This document shows, in pieces, positions 35,592 through 45,057 of a stretch of 64,000 nt of DNA (positions within the stretch are counted from its first letter, which is position 1; every line of letters begins with the position of its first letter). The notes under the pieces were generated by a model, which made no database searches, was not told where the DNA came from, and worked only from the letters and a program-made list of their open reading frames with translations. The DNA is taken from NCBI RefSeq assembly GCF_004346925.1, contig NZ_CP031167.1:4236001-4300000 (forward strand), read 5' to 3'. A program made the translations under genes and the position numbers. The stretch comes from Stenotrophomonas sp. ASS1. Its GTDB lineage: Bacteria; Pseudomonadota; Gammaproteobacteria; Xanthomonadales; Xanthomonadaceae.

Positions 35592-36407
35592 ATGAGCGCG
35601 GCAGGCAAGGCGTTGTGGTACATCGAAACCCATGCGGACCGGCCATTGGCACTGGCCGATATTGCCGCCGCAGCGGGGCTTTCGCCGTTCCATCTGTCGC
35701 GCCTGTTCCAGGCCCGCACCGGCACCTCGGTGGTGCGTTATCTGCGGGGACGGCGCCTGACCGCTGCCGCGCAGCGGCTGGCCAACGGGGCGGGCGACAT
35801 CCTGCAGGTGGCACTGGGCGCGGGCTACACCACCCATGCAGCGTTCACCCGCGCCTTCAGCGAACAGTTCGGGCAGACCCCGGAGCGGGTACGCGAACAA
35901 GGCACCGATGGGCTGGCGCTGGTGCAGGCGATCCGCGTGGACGATGCGCCGACTGCCTGCGGTGAAGCGCCGCGCCTGCTCGATACCCCTGCCTTCCAGG
36001 TCGCGGGTATCGGCATGCGGCATACCCGCGACAGCGGCGGTGCGATACCCGGACAGTGGGCGCAGCTCAACCGGGAATGGCCGACGCCGGCACCGATCAG
36101 CTTCGGCGTGTGCTGCAACAGTGATGACGATGGCGGCTTCGACTACATCGCCGCACTGCCGGCCAGCGCGGTGCCGAGCGTACCTGCGCACTGGCAACGC
36201 GTGGACATTCCGCCGCGTCGCTACCTGGTGGCCTGGCACGGCGGGCACATCTCGACCATCCGCTCGACCTGGTTCTGGCTGCTGGATCACTACCTGCCCG
36301 GCTCCGGGCTCAGCCTGGCCGACGCCCCCGATCTGGAACGCTACGACATGCGTTTCGATGAGCACAGCGGCAACGGCGGCGTGGAAATCTGGCTGCCGGT
36401 GGAGTGA
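35592..36407 (+). CDS. AraC-family regulator with GyrI-like effector domain
   Basis: 271 residues from ATG 35592 (MSAAGKALWYIETH); ATG 35487 with GAAGGAG close by would add 35 residues and is a real alternative. Two N-terminal HTH motifs (LALADIAAAAGLSPFHLSRLFQ; DILQVALGAGYTTHAAFTRAFSEQFGQTP) precede a GyrI-like ligand domain (FQVAGIGMRHT ... YDMRFDEHSGNGGVEIWLPVE). This is the MarA/SoxS-with-GyrI arrangement, often binding small amphipathic effectors. It is divergent from the receptor/aminotransferase pair and is its probable regulator. Confidence 0.88.
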   Translation: MSAAGKALWYIETHADRPLALADIAAAAGLSPFHLSRLFQARTGTSVVRYLRGRRLTAAAQRLANGAGDILQVALGAGYTTHAAFTRAFSEQFGQTPERVREQGTDGLALVQAIRVDDAPTACGEAPRLLDTPAFQVAGIGMRHTRDSGGAIPGQWAQLNREWPTPAPISFGVCCNSDDDGGFDYIAALPASAVPSVPAHWQRVDIPPRRYLVAWHGGHISTIRSTWFWLLDHYLPGSGLSLADAPDLERYDMRFDEHSGNGGVEIWLPVE

Positions 36408-36512
36408 TCTTCGAGCGCGGCACCCACCGTAACGAATCGTTGCGCCCGCGGTGACACCCACGCAATCCCGCCAGGTCTACACTCGGTGCATGCGCTCCAC
36501 GGAGGATCGATC

Positions 36513-37184
36513 ATGCGCCTGCTTCACCTCACCCTGCCGGTGTCCGACGTCACCACCGTCGCTGCATATTTCCACGATGTGCTGCAGCAGCGCGTGGTCG
36601 GCAATCACGTGCACATCGGCTGGAGCACGATCGAGCTGAAGCCGGCGGGTGATCATCCGGTCGGTGGCGTGCACCTGGCCTTCAACGTACCGGACAACCG
36701 CTTCAGCGAGGCGATGACCTGGTTGCGTGAGCGCACGCCGCTGCAACGCAATCCGGCGGGACTGGACTACTTCGCGCTGGAGAGCAGCTGGCAGTCGCAG
36801 TCGGTGTACTTCACTGGCCCTGACGGCCTGATCCTGGAACTGATCGGCCGCCGCCGTTTGCCGGCCAGCGCGCGCGAAGGTGCGTTCCACGGCAGCGAAC
36901 TGACCTGCCTGAGCGAAGTCGGCCTGCCCAGCCACGATGTCGACGCTGTGCGCGAACAGTCCAGCCTGCGGTTCGGCCTGCAACCGATCAGCCCGCCGTC
37001 GCCGCAGTTCGCGCCGATGGGCGACGACGAGGGCCTGCTGATCGTGGTCGCTGCGGATCGACGCTGGTTCCCCGAGCAGAAGGACCTGCCGAACGCGCGC
37101 GGCTTGCAGCTGCAGGTCGGCGACGTGGCCGGCCCGGGTGTTGTGGAGGACGCCGCGCTCGGCTGGCGGGTACAGGCGACCTGA
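36513..37184 (+). CDS. VOC (glyoxalase/dioxygenase-fold) protein
   Basis: The start at ATG 36513 (MRLLHLTLPVSDV) has GGAGG nine bases upstream and gives 223 residues. The first half is a vicinal-oxygen-chelate module: LHLTLPVSDVTTVAAYFHDVL, HLAFNVPDN and a closing FTGPDGLILELIGR (Glu ligand). The second half is a weaker second module (CLSEVGLPSHDVDAVREQ, GDDEGLLIVV) that lacks clear metal ligands. The family includes lyases, dioxygenases and resistance binding proteins, so function cannot be assigned. Convergent with the TPM-domain gene, with stops one base apart. Confidence 0.78.
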   Translation: MRLLHLTLPVSDVTTVAAYFHDVLQQRVVGNHVHIGWSTIELKPAGDHPVGGVHLAFNVPDNRFSEAMTWLRERTPLQRNPAGLDYFALESSWQSQSVYFTGPDGLILELIGRRRLPASAREGAFHGSELTCLSEVGLPSHDVDAVREQSSLRFGLQPISPPSPQFAPMGDDEGLLIVVAADRRWFPEQKDLPNARGLQLQVGDVAGPGVVEDAALGWRVQAT

Positions 37185-37185
37185 A

Positions 37186-38598
37186 CTACCAGCTGCCGGA
37201 CGCGCCGCCGCCGCCGCTGCGGCCGCCGCCTCCAGACCAGCTGCTGGAGCTGCTCGACGACGAACTCGACGAGGATGACGAACGGGACGACGTGCGTTCG
37301 CGGGATGATGAAGCCCGGCCGCGTGCGCGCTCGCCCGGCAGCATGGTGAACAACCACACGAAGTACAGCAGTACGCCACACACCCCGGACACGATCATCG
37401 CCAGCAATCGTGGATCGTCACCTTCGGCACGATAGACCGCCAGCAACGCGCCCGCGGCATAGCCGAGGGTCAACAGCACCAGCACCGTCATGCGCACGAT
37501 GAAGCTGCTGCGGTTCTTCTTCCAGCGTGTGCGGCAGGCCTGCACCAGCAGGAACACCATCAGGGTGACAACGCCCGCAGCGACCTGCAGCAGCAGGTGC
37601 CGGGCCAGGCTCGGTGGCAGCTGGCCACGCAGCAGCGCCTGCACCAGGAAGAGCACGCTGAGCATCAGCATCCCGCACAGCACGATGCGCACACCTCGGC
37701 TGCGGCGCCAGCACCAGCCCAGCAGGGTAGCCACCGGCACACCCAGCGCCAGCACGAAGCACAGGCCCGGCAGCACATGGCGTGGCAGCAGCAGCGCCAC
37801 GGAGAGCACACCCGCACCCACAACAGCGGTCACCAGCATCGGGCGGCCCCAGGCCGGCAAGGTCGGCCAGGTTGGTTTTGGTGCCGATGCATTGGCGGCC
37901 AGTGCCTTGCGCCGCCGCTCCCGACGGCTGCCGCTGAAATCGTCCTCGGTCTTCGCCGGCGGGAGGGGCGGCGGCGAGCGCCACAGCCCGGCCAGGAAGC
38001 CGGCCAGCAGGGTCAACGCCACCACCGAGTCTGCGCGTCGCCAGTCCGCAGGCAGCACGTTGCTGGCCGTCGGTTCCTCCCATGCCGGCAGGTCCTCGCC
38101 ATCGATCAGCGCCACCATGATCGTCGTGCCATCGAGCACGCCCTGGTCGACATCGCCCTCACGGAAGCGCGGCACGATCGCGTTATCGATGATGCGAGCG
38201 GCGTACGCGTCCGGTAGCGCTCCTTCCAGGCCATAGCCGGTCTGGATGCGCACGCGGCGGTCCTGCACCGCCACCAACAGCAGCACACCATCGTCGACAC
38301 CGGCGCGCCCCAGCTGCCACTGATCGAACACCCGCTGTGCATAGGCCTCGATGCCTTCGCTGCCCACGCTGGGTACCACCAGCACCTGCAGCTGTGCACC
38401 TTTCCGTGCCTGCAGCTGCAGTGCCTGCCTGCGCAGGGTGGCGCGGGTTTCAGCGGACAACGCGTTGGCAGTGTCCACCACGGGATCGTCCAGCGCCGGG
38501 ACCGGGATTGCCGCCAGCGCTGCCATCGGCAGCAGGCACAGCAGCAACAGCAGCCACACGGTGGCGGCCGCCTGCTGCAAGGGGCGCGCCGTGTTCAC
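37186..38598 (-). CDS. TPM-domain membrane protein with Ser/Gly-rich tail
   Basis: 470 residues from a GTG start at 38598 that overlaps the stop of the upstream peptidase gene (GTGA). A signal peptide precedes a TPM_phosphatase (YgcG/DUF477) domain (VVDTANALSAETRATLRRQALQLQ ... GVDDGVLLLVAVQDRRVRIQTGYGLEGALPDAYAARII). After that come five or six membrane helices and a C terminus with a run of 14 serines followed by SGGGGRSGGGGASGSW. Similar Ser/Gly tails are typical for this family. TPM proteins have been tied to photosystem repair in plants and to membrane-protein quality control in bacteria; the exact role here is unknown. Confidence 0.85.
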   Translation of the reverse strand: MNTARPLQQAAATVWLLLLLCLLPMAALAAIPVPALDDPVVDTANALSAETRATLRRQALQLQARKGAQLQVLVVPSVGSEGIEAYAQRVFDQWQLGRAGVDDGVLLLVAVQDRRVRIQTGYGLEGALPDAYAARIIDNAIVPRFREGDVDQGVLDGTTIMVALIDGEDLPAWEEPTASNVLPADWRRADSVVALTLLAGFLAGLWRSPPPLPPAKTEDDFSGSRRERRRKALAANASAPKPTWPTLPAWGRPMLVTAVVGAGVLSVALLLPRHVLPGLCFVLALGVPVATLLGWCWRRSRGVRIVLCGMLMLSVLFLVQALLRGQLPPSLARHLLLQVAAGVVTLMVFLLVQACRTRWKKNRSSFIVRMTVLVLLTLGYAAGALLAVYRAEGDDPRLLAMIVSGVCGVLLYFVWLFTMLPGERARGRASSSRERTSSRSSSSSSSSSSSSSSWSGGGGRSGGGGASGSW

Positions 38599-40433
38599 GT
38601 ACCCTGCCCTGCCTCGATCTGCGCATGCAGCGCCTGCAGCTGCGCCGCCGTCTGGTTGAACACCTGCAGATCGGCATCCACCAGGGCCGCCCAGTCAGGC
38701 GCGTGCCCCAGCAGTTGCGCCACCTGCTCGTTCGGCGCGCGGTCGAAGCCCTCGCCAAGCACGGCAAGATAGCGCTCACGGAACCCTTCGGGGTCGCGCT
38801 GGTCCTGCACATACAACTGCACGGCCAGCAGCCCCGCATACAGGTAGTTCACCAGATAGTTCGGGTCTTCATACATCAGGCGCTTGCCGATCCAGGTGTT
38901 GCGCAGCTGCGGGTAGCGCTCCGGTTGCTGGCCGAAGCGCGCCAGCACCTGCCCGGTCAGCGCGTCCAGGTCATCGGCGGTGCCCAGCGTGCCTGCGGCC
39001 ACACCCCGATAGATCGACTGCTCCAGCTGCGCTTCCTCGGAAGAGGTGAACAGCTGCAGCACCATGTCGTCCAGCAGCGATTTCAGGTAATAGGCTTTGG
39101 CGCGCGGATCCTCTGCCTGCTGGTACAGCTGGTCGCGGAAGCGCAGCTCGTTGTAGATCGCGAACGCCTCGGTCAGCCACTGGCTGCCATTGCGCTGCAG
39201 CGGCGACGCATGACCGCGCTGCATCCACTCGCCGTGCACGGCATGACCGGCTTCATGGGCGATCTCGACGTCGCTTTCCAGATCACCACGGCGCAGGCCA
39301 ACGAACAGCATTGCCGGCACACCGGGAGCGCTCACCGAGAACGCGTCCTGGCTGCGGTCACCACGTTCGGTGGCCAGATCCATGCGCTGGTTGGCCGGAT
39401 CGAGCAGCGCGCGCAGTTCGGCGACGTACGCCGGCCCCAGGTGCTGCATGGCATCGGCGGCGTTGTCACGCAGCTGCGCCAACGTCAGCACTGGTGGCGT
39501 ATAGCCGGCATCGGGCACGGTGGTATCCCATATCTGCGGTGCGTCGATGCCGGATCGCGCAGCGTGGCGCAGCAGCATGTCCTGGTAGGCACGGCGGTCC
39601 CCGGCGTGCTGTTCGATCGCCACCAGCGTTGCATCCACTGCGGCAGTATCCAGGCCCATGCGCTGGTAGCCATATGCCGGCGCCGAGCCGTCACCCTGCA
39701 GGCGTGCGGCGGCGTCATTCACCTGCACCAGCCCCAGCAGCACCGAGGCCATCGGCTCACGGCGCGAGTGCAGCCCCTGCCAGTAGCCCTTCCAGCCGGC
39801 CTCGCGCAGGGCGCGGTCGGGCTGTTGGGCCAGCAGCTGCTTGTCGCGTCCGGTGTCCCAGTGACGACCGCCGTGCTCGATCTGCGGATACTCGGCGCTG
39901 CGCAGGATCTGCCCGCGCAGGCGCGCGAAGCTGTCCAGCGCCGGATCGGCCAGTGCCTCCACGGCCTCATCAAGCGCGGCGTTGGCCGGGGTGGCAGCCT
40001 CCTTCAGCGCCCGAGTGCGCAGGAAGCCATACGGTGCTGCCCACGCCGCATCTGCGGGCGCCTCGCGCAGTGCGGCGCGACCACTGCGAGCGATGCGGCT
40101 GCACAGCCCCGCTGCCTGCTCCATCGCCTGTGCCGGGCGAAGATCGCGCGCGTTGCGGGCGGACTGCAGATGCAGGTAGCCGAGATGCCGCAAGCACTGC
40201 GCCTCCAGTGCCTCGGCCTGCTGGAAGCGTTCCGCCGGTGCGAGGGTGGACGCCTGCTGCAGGGCCTCGACGCGCTTGCCCAACGCGTCGCGCGCGGTCT
40301 GTTCGGACGCGGCGCTGGCGAAGTAGGTGCGGTCATCGGCATGCACCGACTGTGCCTGCGCGCCGCTGAAGGGGGCTATCGCCAATACGGCGGCAATGGC
40401 GGCGGTGGTGGTGCGCTTCCTGAAAGCCTGCAT
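38595..40433 (-). CDS. Exported M3-family oligoendopeptidase (PepF-like)
   Basis: 612 residues with a signal peptide (AIAPFSGAQAQS). The zinc site is HEAGHAVHGEW (HExxH) with the third ligand in the LTEAFAIYNELRF helix, as in M3 oligopeptidases F. An N-terminal helical region (30-200) provides the clamshell. The signal peptide makes it periplasmic, unlike cytosolic PepF. It overlaps the TPM-domain gene by 4 bp, forming a two-gene operon. The likely role is degradation of short peptides in the periplasm. Confidence 0.88.
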   Translation of the reverse strand: MQAFRKRTTTAAIAAVLAIAPFSGAQAQSVHADDRTYFASAASEQTARDALGKRVEALQQASTLAPAERFQQAEALEAQCLRHLGYLHLQSARNARDLRPAQAMEQAAGLCSRIARSGRAALREAPADAAWAAPYGFLRTRALKEAATPANAALDEAVEALADPALDSFARLRGQILRSAEYPQIEHGGRHWDTGRDKQLLAQQPDRALREAGWKGYWQGLHSRREPMASVLLGLVQVNDAAARLQGDGSAPAYGYQRMGLDTAAVDATLVAIEQHAGDRRAYQDMLLRHAARSGIDAPQIWDTTVPDAGYTPPVLTLAQLRDNAADAMQHLGPAYVAELRALLDPANQRMDLATERGDRSQDAFSVSAPGVPAMLFVGLRRGDLESDVEIAHEAGHAVHGEWMQRGHASPLQRNGSQWLTEAFAIYNELRFRDQLYQQAEDPRAKAYYLKSLLDDMVLQLFTSSEEAQLEQSIYRGVAAGTLGTADDLDALTGQVLARFGQQPERYPQLRNTWIGKRLMYEDPNYLVNYLYAGLLAVQLYVQDQRDPEGFRERYLAVLGEGFDRAPNEQVAQLLGHAPDWAALVDADLQVFNQTAAQLQALHAQIEAGQGT

Positions 40434-40563
40434 CGGCGTCTCCCTGCCTGGACCAGGGATCGAGCCTAGCAGCCGCTGGCCCGCCGCGCCTGTGCCGGAT
40501 CAGCCATCAGATCGACTCATCCTCACGCTTGACCAGCGTCCAGCACGGCGCCTGCGTGAAGGT

Positions 40564-41019
40564 TTAGGTCTGCTGGTCGCTGCTGTCCGGCGTACGGATC
40601 TGCACCTGCCGCTGCCCATCGGCCAAGGGGCTGACCTGCATTTCGCGGCCCTGCCCGGCCAATGCGGCGGGATCAGGCATCACCGGCCACTCGACATCGG
40701 CCAGCGCCAGCCGGCTTTCCACCTTGCGCGGTTCCGGCTCGGCCTCTGCATCGATGTAGCTGTCCAGCAGCGGATCGGCGGTGGTCTTTTCCTGCAGCGC
40801 GATCTCGTTGCCGAAATGCTTCAGGAACGTATCGAATTCCGGGTAGAGGCATTCACCGCGTGCAGCCACAGCTGTGGGCTCGGCGGGGGTGGTCGCCAGC
40901 GCCGCTGCGGCAGGTGAGGCTTCGGTCGCGGTCTGCGGTGCCTGCGGCACTGGCGCGCAGGCTGCCAGCACCGCGCCACAGGCAAGCATCAGCACTGCGG
41001 CAAAACGGTATCGACACAT
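40564..41019 (-). CDS. Hypothetical lipoprotein
   Basis: 151 residues from ATG 41019 (MCRYRFAAVLMLACGAVLAAC), with a clear lipobox. An Ala/Thr/Pro-rich linker (about 22-55) follows. A short domain comes next with FDTFLKHFGNEIALQEKTTADPLLDSYIDAEAEPEPRKVE, which resembles small periplasmic proteins that precede an NTF2-like or DUF4440-type fold, but no family is certain. It is divergent from the YiiX-like hydrolase gene, 82 bp away. Confidence 0.7.
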   Translation of the reverse strand: MCRYRFAAVLMLACGAVLAACAPVPQAPQTATEASPAAAALATTPAEPTAVAARGECLYPEFDTFLKHFGNEIALQEKTTADPLLDSYIDAEAEPEPRKVESRLALADVEWPVMPDPAALAGQGREMQVSPLADGQRQVQIRTPDSSDQQT

Positions 41020-41101
41020 GGGCACATCCTGAATCCGGTCCGGTCGCTCCATGCTACCGCGCACCCTACAATTCAGGCATTCCGCTTGTCCGAGAGTCCT
41101 C

Positions 41102-41728
41102 ATGCATCGCCTCCTGCTCCTGATCGGCCTGCTGCTGCCCGCCCTGTGGCCGGCGGTGGCGAGGGCCGTCGATGTCCACGAAGGCGACCTTCTGTTCGTC
41201 ACCGCCGGCCGCAGCGGTCTCAGTGCGGCCATCGACGATGCCACCGGCAAGCAGGGCGCGCCCAGCTTCGATCACGTCGCGCTGGTCGCCTCCGCGCCGA
41301 AGGGCTGGGAGGTATTTCATGCAGACGAGAAAGGATCGCGCCGGCAATCGCTGGTCGAATTCCGCCAGGAAGCGCGCGCCAAGCAGCGGCAGATCGTGGT
41401 CTATCGCCTGCGCGCGCCGCAGCAGGCAGCGATCAAGGATGCGGTCGCCACCGCGCGCACGATGCTGGGCAAGCCGTACAACACGTCGTATGTGTTGAAC
41501 GAGGACAGCTACTACTGTTCCGACTTCATCGAACGTGCGTTCCGTGCGCACCATGTATTTGCGTTGCAGCCGATGAACTTCCGCAACCCGCAGACCGGGG
41601 AGATCGCCCAGCACTGGGTGGATCTGTACCGTGGCATGGGCATGGACGTGCCGCAGGATCAGCCCGGCAGCAATCCGAATGACATGTCGGCGGCGCCGGT
41701 GTTGCAGCACATCGGCATGCTGGAATAA
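41102..41728 (+). CDS. YiiX-like NlpC/P60-superfamily hydrolase
   Basis: 208 residues from ATG 41102 with a signal peptide (LLLLIGLLLPALWPAVARAVD). This is a circularly permuted papain-like fold as in YiiX/YebB: EGDLLFVTAGRSGLS, catalytic His in PSFDHVALVA, catalytic Cys in NEDSYYCSDFIERAF. Members hydrolyse peptide or acyl bonds; YiiX-type proteins have been linked to the cell envelope. It stands alone between a divergent lipoprotein gene and a strong terminator. Confidence 0.85.
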   Translation: MHRLLLLIGLLLPALWPAVARAVDVHEGDLLFVTAGRSGLSAAIDDATGKQGAPSFDHVALVASAPKGWEVFHADEKGSRRQSLVEFRQEARAKQRQIVVYRLRAPQQAAIKDAVATARTMLGKPYNTSYVLNEDSYYCSDFIERAFRAHHVFALQPMNFRNPQTGEIAQHWVDLYRGMGMDVPQDQPGSNPNDMSAAPVLQHIGMLE

Positions 41729-41731
41729 GCA

Positions 41732-41754
41732 AAGCCCCGCACGGGGCGGGGCTT
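41732..41754. terminator. GC-rich hairpin between convergent genes
   Basis: AAGCCCCGC-N5-GCGGGGCTT, a 9-bp perfect stem 4 bp after the YiiX-like stop and 29 bp from the stop of the convergent Q/N-rich gene. The A/T ends of the stem suit bidirectional termination. Confidence 0.8.
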
Positions 41755-41782
41755 CGCCGGTCACGTTGCACATGCAACGCGG

Positions 41783-41944
41783 TCATTCTTCTTCGTCGTG
41801 GCCGCCCTGCTGCTGGTTCTGGTTGCGCTTCTGCTGTTCCTGCTGCTGTTGCTGCTGCTGGTCGCGGCCACGGCCCTGCTGCTGATCCTGCTGGTTCTGC
41901 TGGCCCTGCTGTTTCTGGTTCGGGTTCTGGTTCTGCTGTGCCAT
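41783..41944 (-). CDS. Small Q/N-rich low-complexity protein
   Basis: 53 residues (ATG 41944, TGA 41783), almost entirely Gln, Asn, Gly, Lys and Arg, ending HDEEE. There is no signal peptide. The composition resembles bacterial disordered, stress-induced glutamine/asparagine-rich proteins. The repetitive CAG/CTG-like codons (long Q run) make it prone to length change. It is convergent with the YiiX gene and shares its terminator. Expression is plausible but not proven by sequence, since low-complexity ORFs are easily spurious in GC-rich DNA. Confidence 0.55.
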   Translation of the reverse strand: MAQQNQNPNQKQQGQQNQQDQQQGRGRDQQQQQQQEQQKRNQNQQQGGHDEEE

Positions 41945-42216
41945 GTCCGATCTCCAAAGCCACTCGCGGAATGCGGTGGACGTGGCCATCGTCTGCAGCG
42001 AATGGTTAATCACGCGTGGGTGGGCGGCTACATCTGTGTGTACGCCTGTGAATGAACGCGCAGAAGCCCTTGTGGCACAAGCGGCTGAAGGATTCATGCG
42101 GGTTCGGCATGTGCTCATGCCTTCGTCAGCCTGCACGCATTCATGGCGTTCGCCGCCGGAAACACGCGCTGAACGAGGCTGGCTTCCCGGCTCACGCAGG
42201 GAGGCCACCCCTGCTT

Positions 42217-43641
42217 TCAGGGCATCACCGGTGGCACATACGCCAGGGTCATGCCCAGCAGCCACAGCAGGCCCAGCACCAGCGGAATGTGCACCAGCAG
42301 CTGGATGAAGGTGAAGCCCACGATGTCGCGTGCCTTCAGGCCCAGCACGCCCAGCAGCGGCAGCATCCAGAATGGGTTGATCAGGTTCGGCAGCGCTTCG
42401 GCCGCGTTGTAGACCTGCACCGCCCAGCCCAGGTGTGCCTTCAGTTCGTTGGCGGCCTGCATCACGTACGGCGCCTCGATGATCCACTTGCCACCGCCGG
42501 AGGGCACGAAGAAGCCCAGCACCGCCGAATAGACGCCCATCACCAGCGCGAAGGTATCGGTGCTGGCCACGTGCACGAACAGGCTCGACAGGCGGTGCGC
42601 CAGTGTCTGTCCGTCGCCTCCAGCAGCATGGGTGAGGATCATCGCGATGCCACCGTACAGCGGGAACTGGATCAACACGCCGGTGGTGCTGGGCACCGCC
42701 TTGGCCACCGCGTTGAGGAAGCTGCGCGGCCGCCAGTGCAGCAGCAGACCCAGCGAAATGAACATGAAGTTATAGGTATTGAGGTTGGCGATGGCGGTGA
42801 CAACCGGCTTGTTGGCGAACTCGTTGAACAGCCAGCCGAACGCCAGCAACGAGAGCAGTACGGTCAGCAGCGGGCTGTGTTCCAGCCACTCGCCCGGGCG
42901 CGTGCGGCGCTGCAGTGGTTCCGGCTCGGCCTGCGCGGCGCCCGGGAAATCCTCAGCGGTACGCGCACTGCCGGCAGCCGGTGCGGTCAGCCAGGCGATC
43001 AGCAGCGAAACCAGGATCAGCACCGAGGTCAGCGCGATCGACTGCCACAGGAAGATGGTTTCGGTGAACGGCAGAACGCCGGTGATCTCGACCAGCCCCG
43101 GCGGCATGCTGGCCGGGTTGGCCTGCAGCTGCGCGGCCGAGGAACTCAGCCCCATCGCCCACACCGCACCCAGACCGAGATAGGCCGAAGCACCGGCCGC
43201 GCGGTAGTCCATGCGCAGTTCGGTACGGCGCGCCAACGCGCGCACCAGCAGGCCGCCGAACACCAGCGAGAAGCCCCAGCTGAGCAGCGAGGCGAGCATG
43301 CTGACCAGGCCCACGTACACCACCGCACCACGGCCGGTGCGCGGCACCCGGGCGAGGAAATCGATGAAGCGTGCGACCACCGGTGCAGTGGCCACGGCAT
43401 AGCCACCGATGACCACGAAGGCCATCTGCATGGTGAAGGGAATCAGGCTCCAGAAGCCATCACCGAAGGCGCTGGCGGTGGCCTGTGGGGTCGAGCCGAA
43501 GCCCATCGCCGCCAGCGCGACGATGACCACGCCCAGCACCGCAAACACGTACGCATCGGGGAACCACTTTTCCGCCCAGGCCGCCGAGCGCAGCGCAGCG
43601 CGCGCCATCCAGCCGTCCTGTACTGCTGCCGTCGAGGCCAT
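42217..43641 (-). CDS. atoE: AtoE-family short-chain fatty acid transporter
   Basis: 474 residues and about 12 membrane helices. Signature stretches of the TIGR00366/AtoE family are visible: WFPDAYVFAVLGVVIV near the N terminus, SLLSWGFSLVFGGLLVRALARR, LGAVWAMGLSSSAAQLQANP, GFFVPSGGGKWIIEAPYVMQAA, and the terminal FWMLPLLGVLGLKARDIVGFT. AtoE proteins take up short-chain fatty acids such as butyrate or acetoacetate. It is a single gene here, with no ato catabolic genes adjacent, so the substrate is unproven. Confidence 0.9.
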   Translation of the reverse strand: MASTAAVQDGWMARAALRSAAWAEKWFPDAYVFAVLGVVIVALAAMGFGSTPQATASAFGDGFWSLIPFTMQMAFVVIGGYAVATAPVVARFIDFLARVPRTGRGAVVYVGLVSMLASLLSWGFSLVFGGLLVRALARRTELRMDYRAAGASAYLGLGAVWAMGLSSSAAQLQANPASMPPGLVEITGVLPFTETIFLWQSIALTSVLILVSLLIAWLTAPAAGSARTAEDFPGAAQAEPEPLQRRTRPGEWLEHSPLLTVLLSLLAFGWLFNEFANKPVVTAIANLNTYNFMFISLGLLLHWRPRSFLNAVAKAVPSTTGVLIQFPLYGGIAMILTHAAGGDGQTLAHRLSSLFVHVASTDTFALVMGVYSAVLGFFVPSGGGKWIIEAPYVMQAANELKAHLGWAVQVYNAAEALPNLINPFWMLPLLGVLGLKARDIVGFTFIQLLVHIPLVLGLLWLLGMTLAYVPPVMP

Positions 43642-43726
43642 CGCCTACCCTCCCAGGTTCGATGGACCGATTCTGGGCGGTGGGGTGCGGGCTGTCAGCC
43701 ACCTATTGGTCGTAGGTGGCGGGATG

Positions 43727-44003
43727 GTAGTGCCGGCCGCTGGCCGGCAACCTCGGGATCGCGCACGGGTGCAGCCGGCCAGCGGCCGGCTCTACCAGAT
43801 CCAAGCATCATCCCAGGTGGTGGAAGGCGGTAGTGCCGGCCGCTGGCCGGCAACCTCGGGACCGCATACGGGTGCAGCCGGCCAGCGGCCGGCTCTACCA
43901 GATCCAAGCATCATCGCAGGTGGTAGAAGGCGGTAGTGCCGGCCGCTGGCCGGCAACCTCGGGACCGCATACGGGTACAGCCGGCCAGCGGCCGGCTCTA
44001 CCA
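43727..44003. repeat. Three tandem 103-bp GTAG REP dimers
   Basis: Units start at 43727, 43830 and 43933 (exact 103-bp period). Each has GTAGTGCCGGCCGCTGGCCGGCA followed by an inverted AGCCGGCCAGCGGCCGGCTCTAC about 45 bp later, and the two are joined by a conserved spacer (AAGCATCATC...). These are Stenotrophomonas SMAG-type REP dimers amplified in tandem between the atoE start and the ubiA stop. Confidence 0.9.
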
Positions 44004-44013
44004 GACCCTGGGG

Positions 44014-44907
44014 TCAACGCAGCGCCAGATCCACGGCGATGCCGGCGAACAGCGCGGCGCCCACCCAGTTGTTGTGCAGGAACGCCTTGAAGCACGGGCC
44101 GCGCTCGCGGTTTCGGCAGATCCAGAACTCGTACACCACCAGAACGGTGGCCACGGCCACGCCGGCCAGGTAGTACCCGCCCAGCCCACCGCGCACGCCG
44201 ACCAGCGCCATGGTGGCCAGGAACAGCGCGTACAACACGCCCTGGATGACCAGGTCGAGGTCACCAAACAGGATCGCGGTGGAGTGCGAGCCCATCTTCA
44301 GGTCGTCTTCGCGGTCGACCATGGCATACCAGGTGTCGTAGGCCGTGGACCACAGGATGTTGCCGGCATACAGCAGCCAGCCCAGCATCGGCACCTCGCC
44401 CTGCACGGCGGCGAACGCCATCGGGATGCCCCAGCCGAACGACATGCCCAGGTAGACCTGCGGCAGATGGGTATAGCGCTTCAGGTACGGGTAGCTGGCG
44501 GCCAGGAACACGCCGATGAAGCTCAGGCCGATGGTCAGCCCGTTCAGGGTCAGCACCAGCCCAAACGCCACCAGCATCAGCACCGCGAACAGGATGAGCG
44601 CAGCGCGGCCACTGATCGCGCCGGTGGCCAGCGGACGCGCCTTGGTGCGTTCCACATGCGGGTCGAGCCAGCGGTCGGCGTAGTCGTTGATGACGCAACC
44701 GGCCGAGCGGGTCAGCCACACGCCGGCGGTGAACACGAACAGGGTCCACAACGGCGGCAGGCCGCCGGCGGCCAACCACAACGCCCACCAGGTGGGCCAC
44801 AGCAGCAGCAGCGTGCCGATCGGGCGATCAGCGCGCATCAGACTCCAGTAATGCCGCCAACGCGGCGTCGCCGACGACTGCGGCGAAGTGAGGGGGGTAT
44901 CAGCCAT
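44014..44907 (-). CDS. ubiA: 4-hydroxybenzoate polyprenyltransferase
   Basis: 297 residues from ATG 44907 ([10 protein letters not shown]); the frame further upstream crosses the tRNA gene region and is not coding. Nine predicted helices. The two Asp-rich prenyl-diphosphate sites are [13 protein letters not shown] and [13 protein letters not shown], and RPLATGAIS follows the first. UbiA attaches the octaprenyl chain to 4-hydroxybenzoate in ubiquinone synthesis at the inner membrane, matching the ubiquinol oxidase encoded at 24-27 kb. Single-gene unit; next upstream is the tRNA-Arg. Confidence 0.96.
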   Translation of the reverse strand: MADTPLTSPQSSATPRWRHYWSLMRADRPIGTLLLLWPTWWALWLAAGGLPPLWTLFVFTAGVWLTRSAGCVINDYADRWLDPHVERTKARPLATGAISGRAALILFAVLMLVAFGLVLTLNGLTIGLSFIGVFLAASYPYLKRYTHLPQVYLGMSFGWGIPMAFAAVQGEVPMLGWLLYAGNILWSTAYDTWYAMVDREDDLKMGSHSTAILFGDLDLVIQGVLYALFLATMALVGVRGGLGGYYLAGVAVATVLVVYEFWICRNRERGPCFKAFLHNNWVGAALFAGIAVDLALR

Positions 44908-45057
44908 GCCGATAGGATACTCCTGCCCCTCCGGCAGGGCTTTGCCTGGCGGGGGGAGATTTGTTCGGCGAAACTGGATAGAATGCCGGTCCCGCACCGC
45001 TTCATGGCGCTGCGATGCCCGCCCCGGCACTGGTCGGCGGCGCGGCGGTTCTACAAC

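Noticed and set aside
32868..36407. 1179-codon open frame on the plus strand
   Set aside because: Only its last part (from 35487/35592) is the AraC regulator. The rest is antisense to the TonB receptor and arises from GC-rich third-position bias.
43727..44003. Regular repeats suggesting a CRISPR array
   Set aside because: The 103-bp period includes the spacer, which is itself conserved, and each unit is a GTAG-type REP dimer; no cas genes are present.
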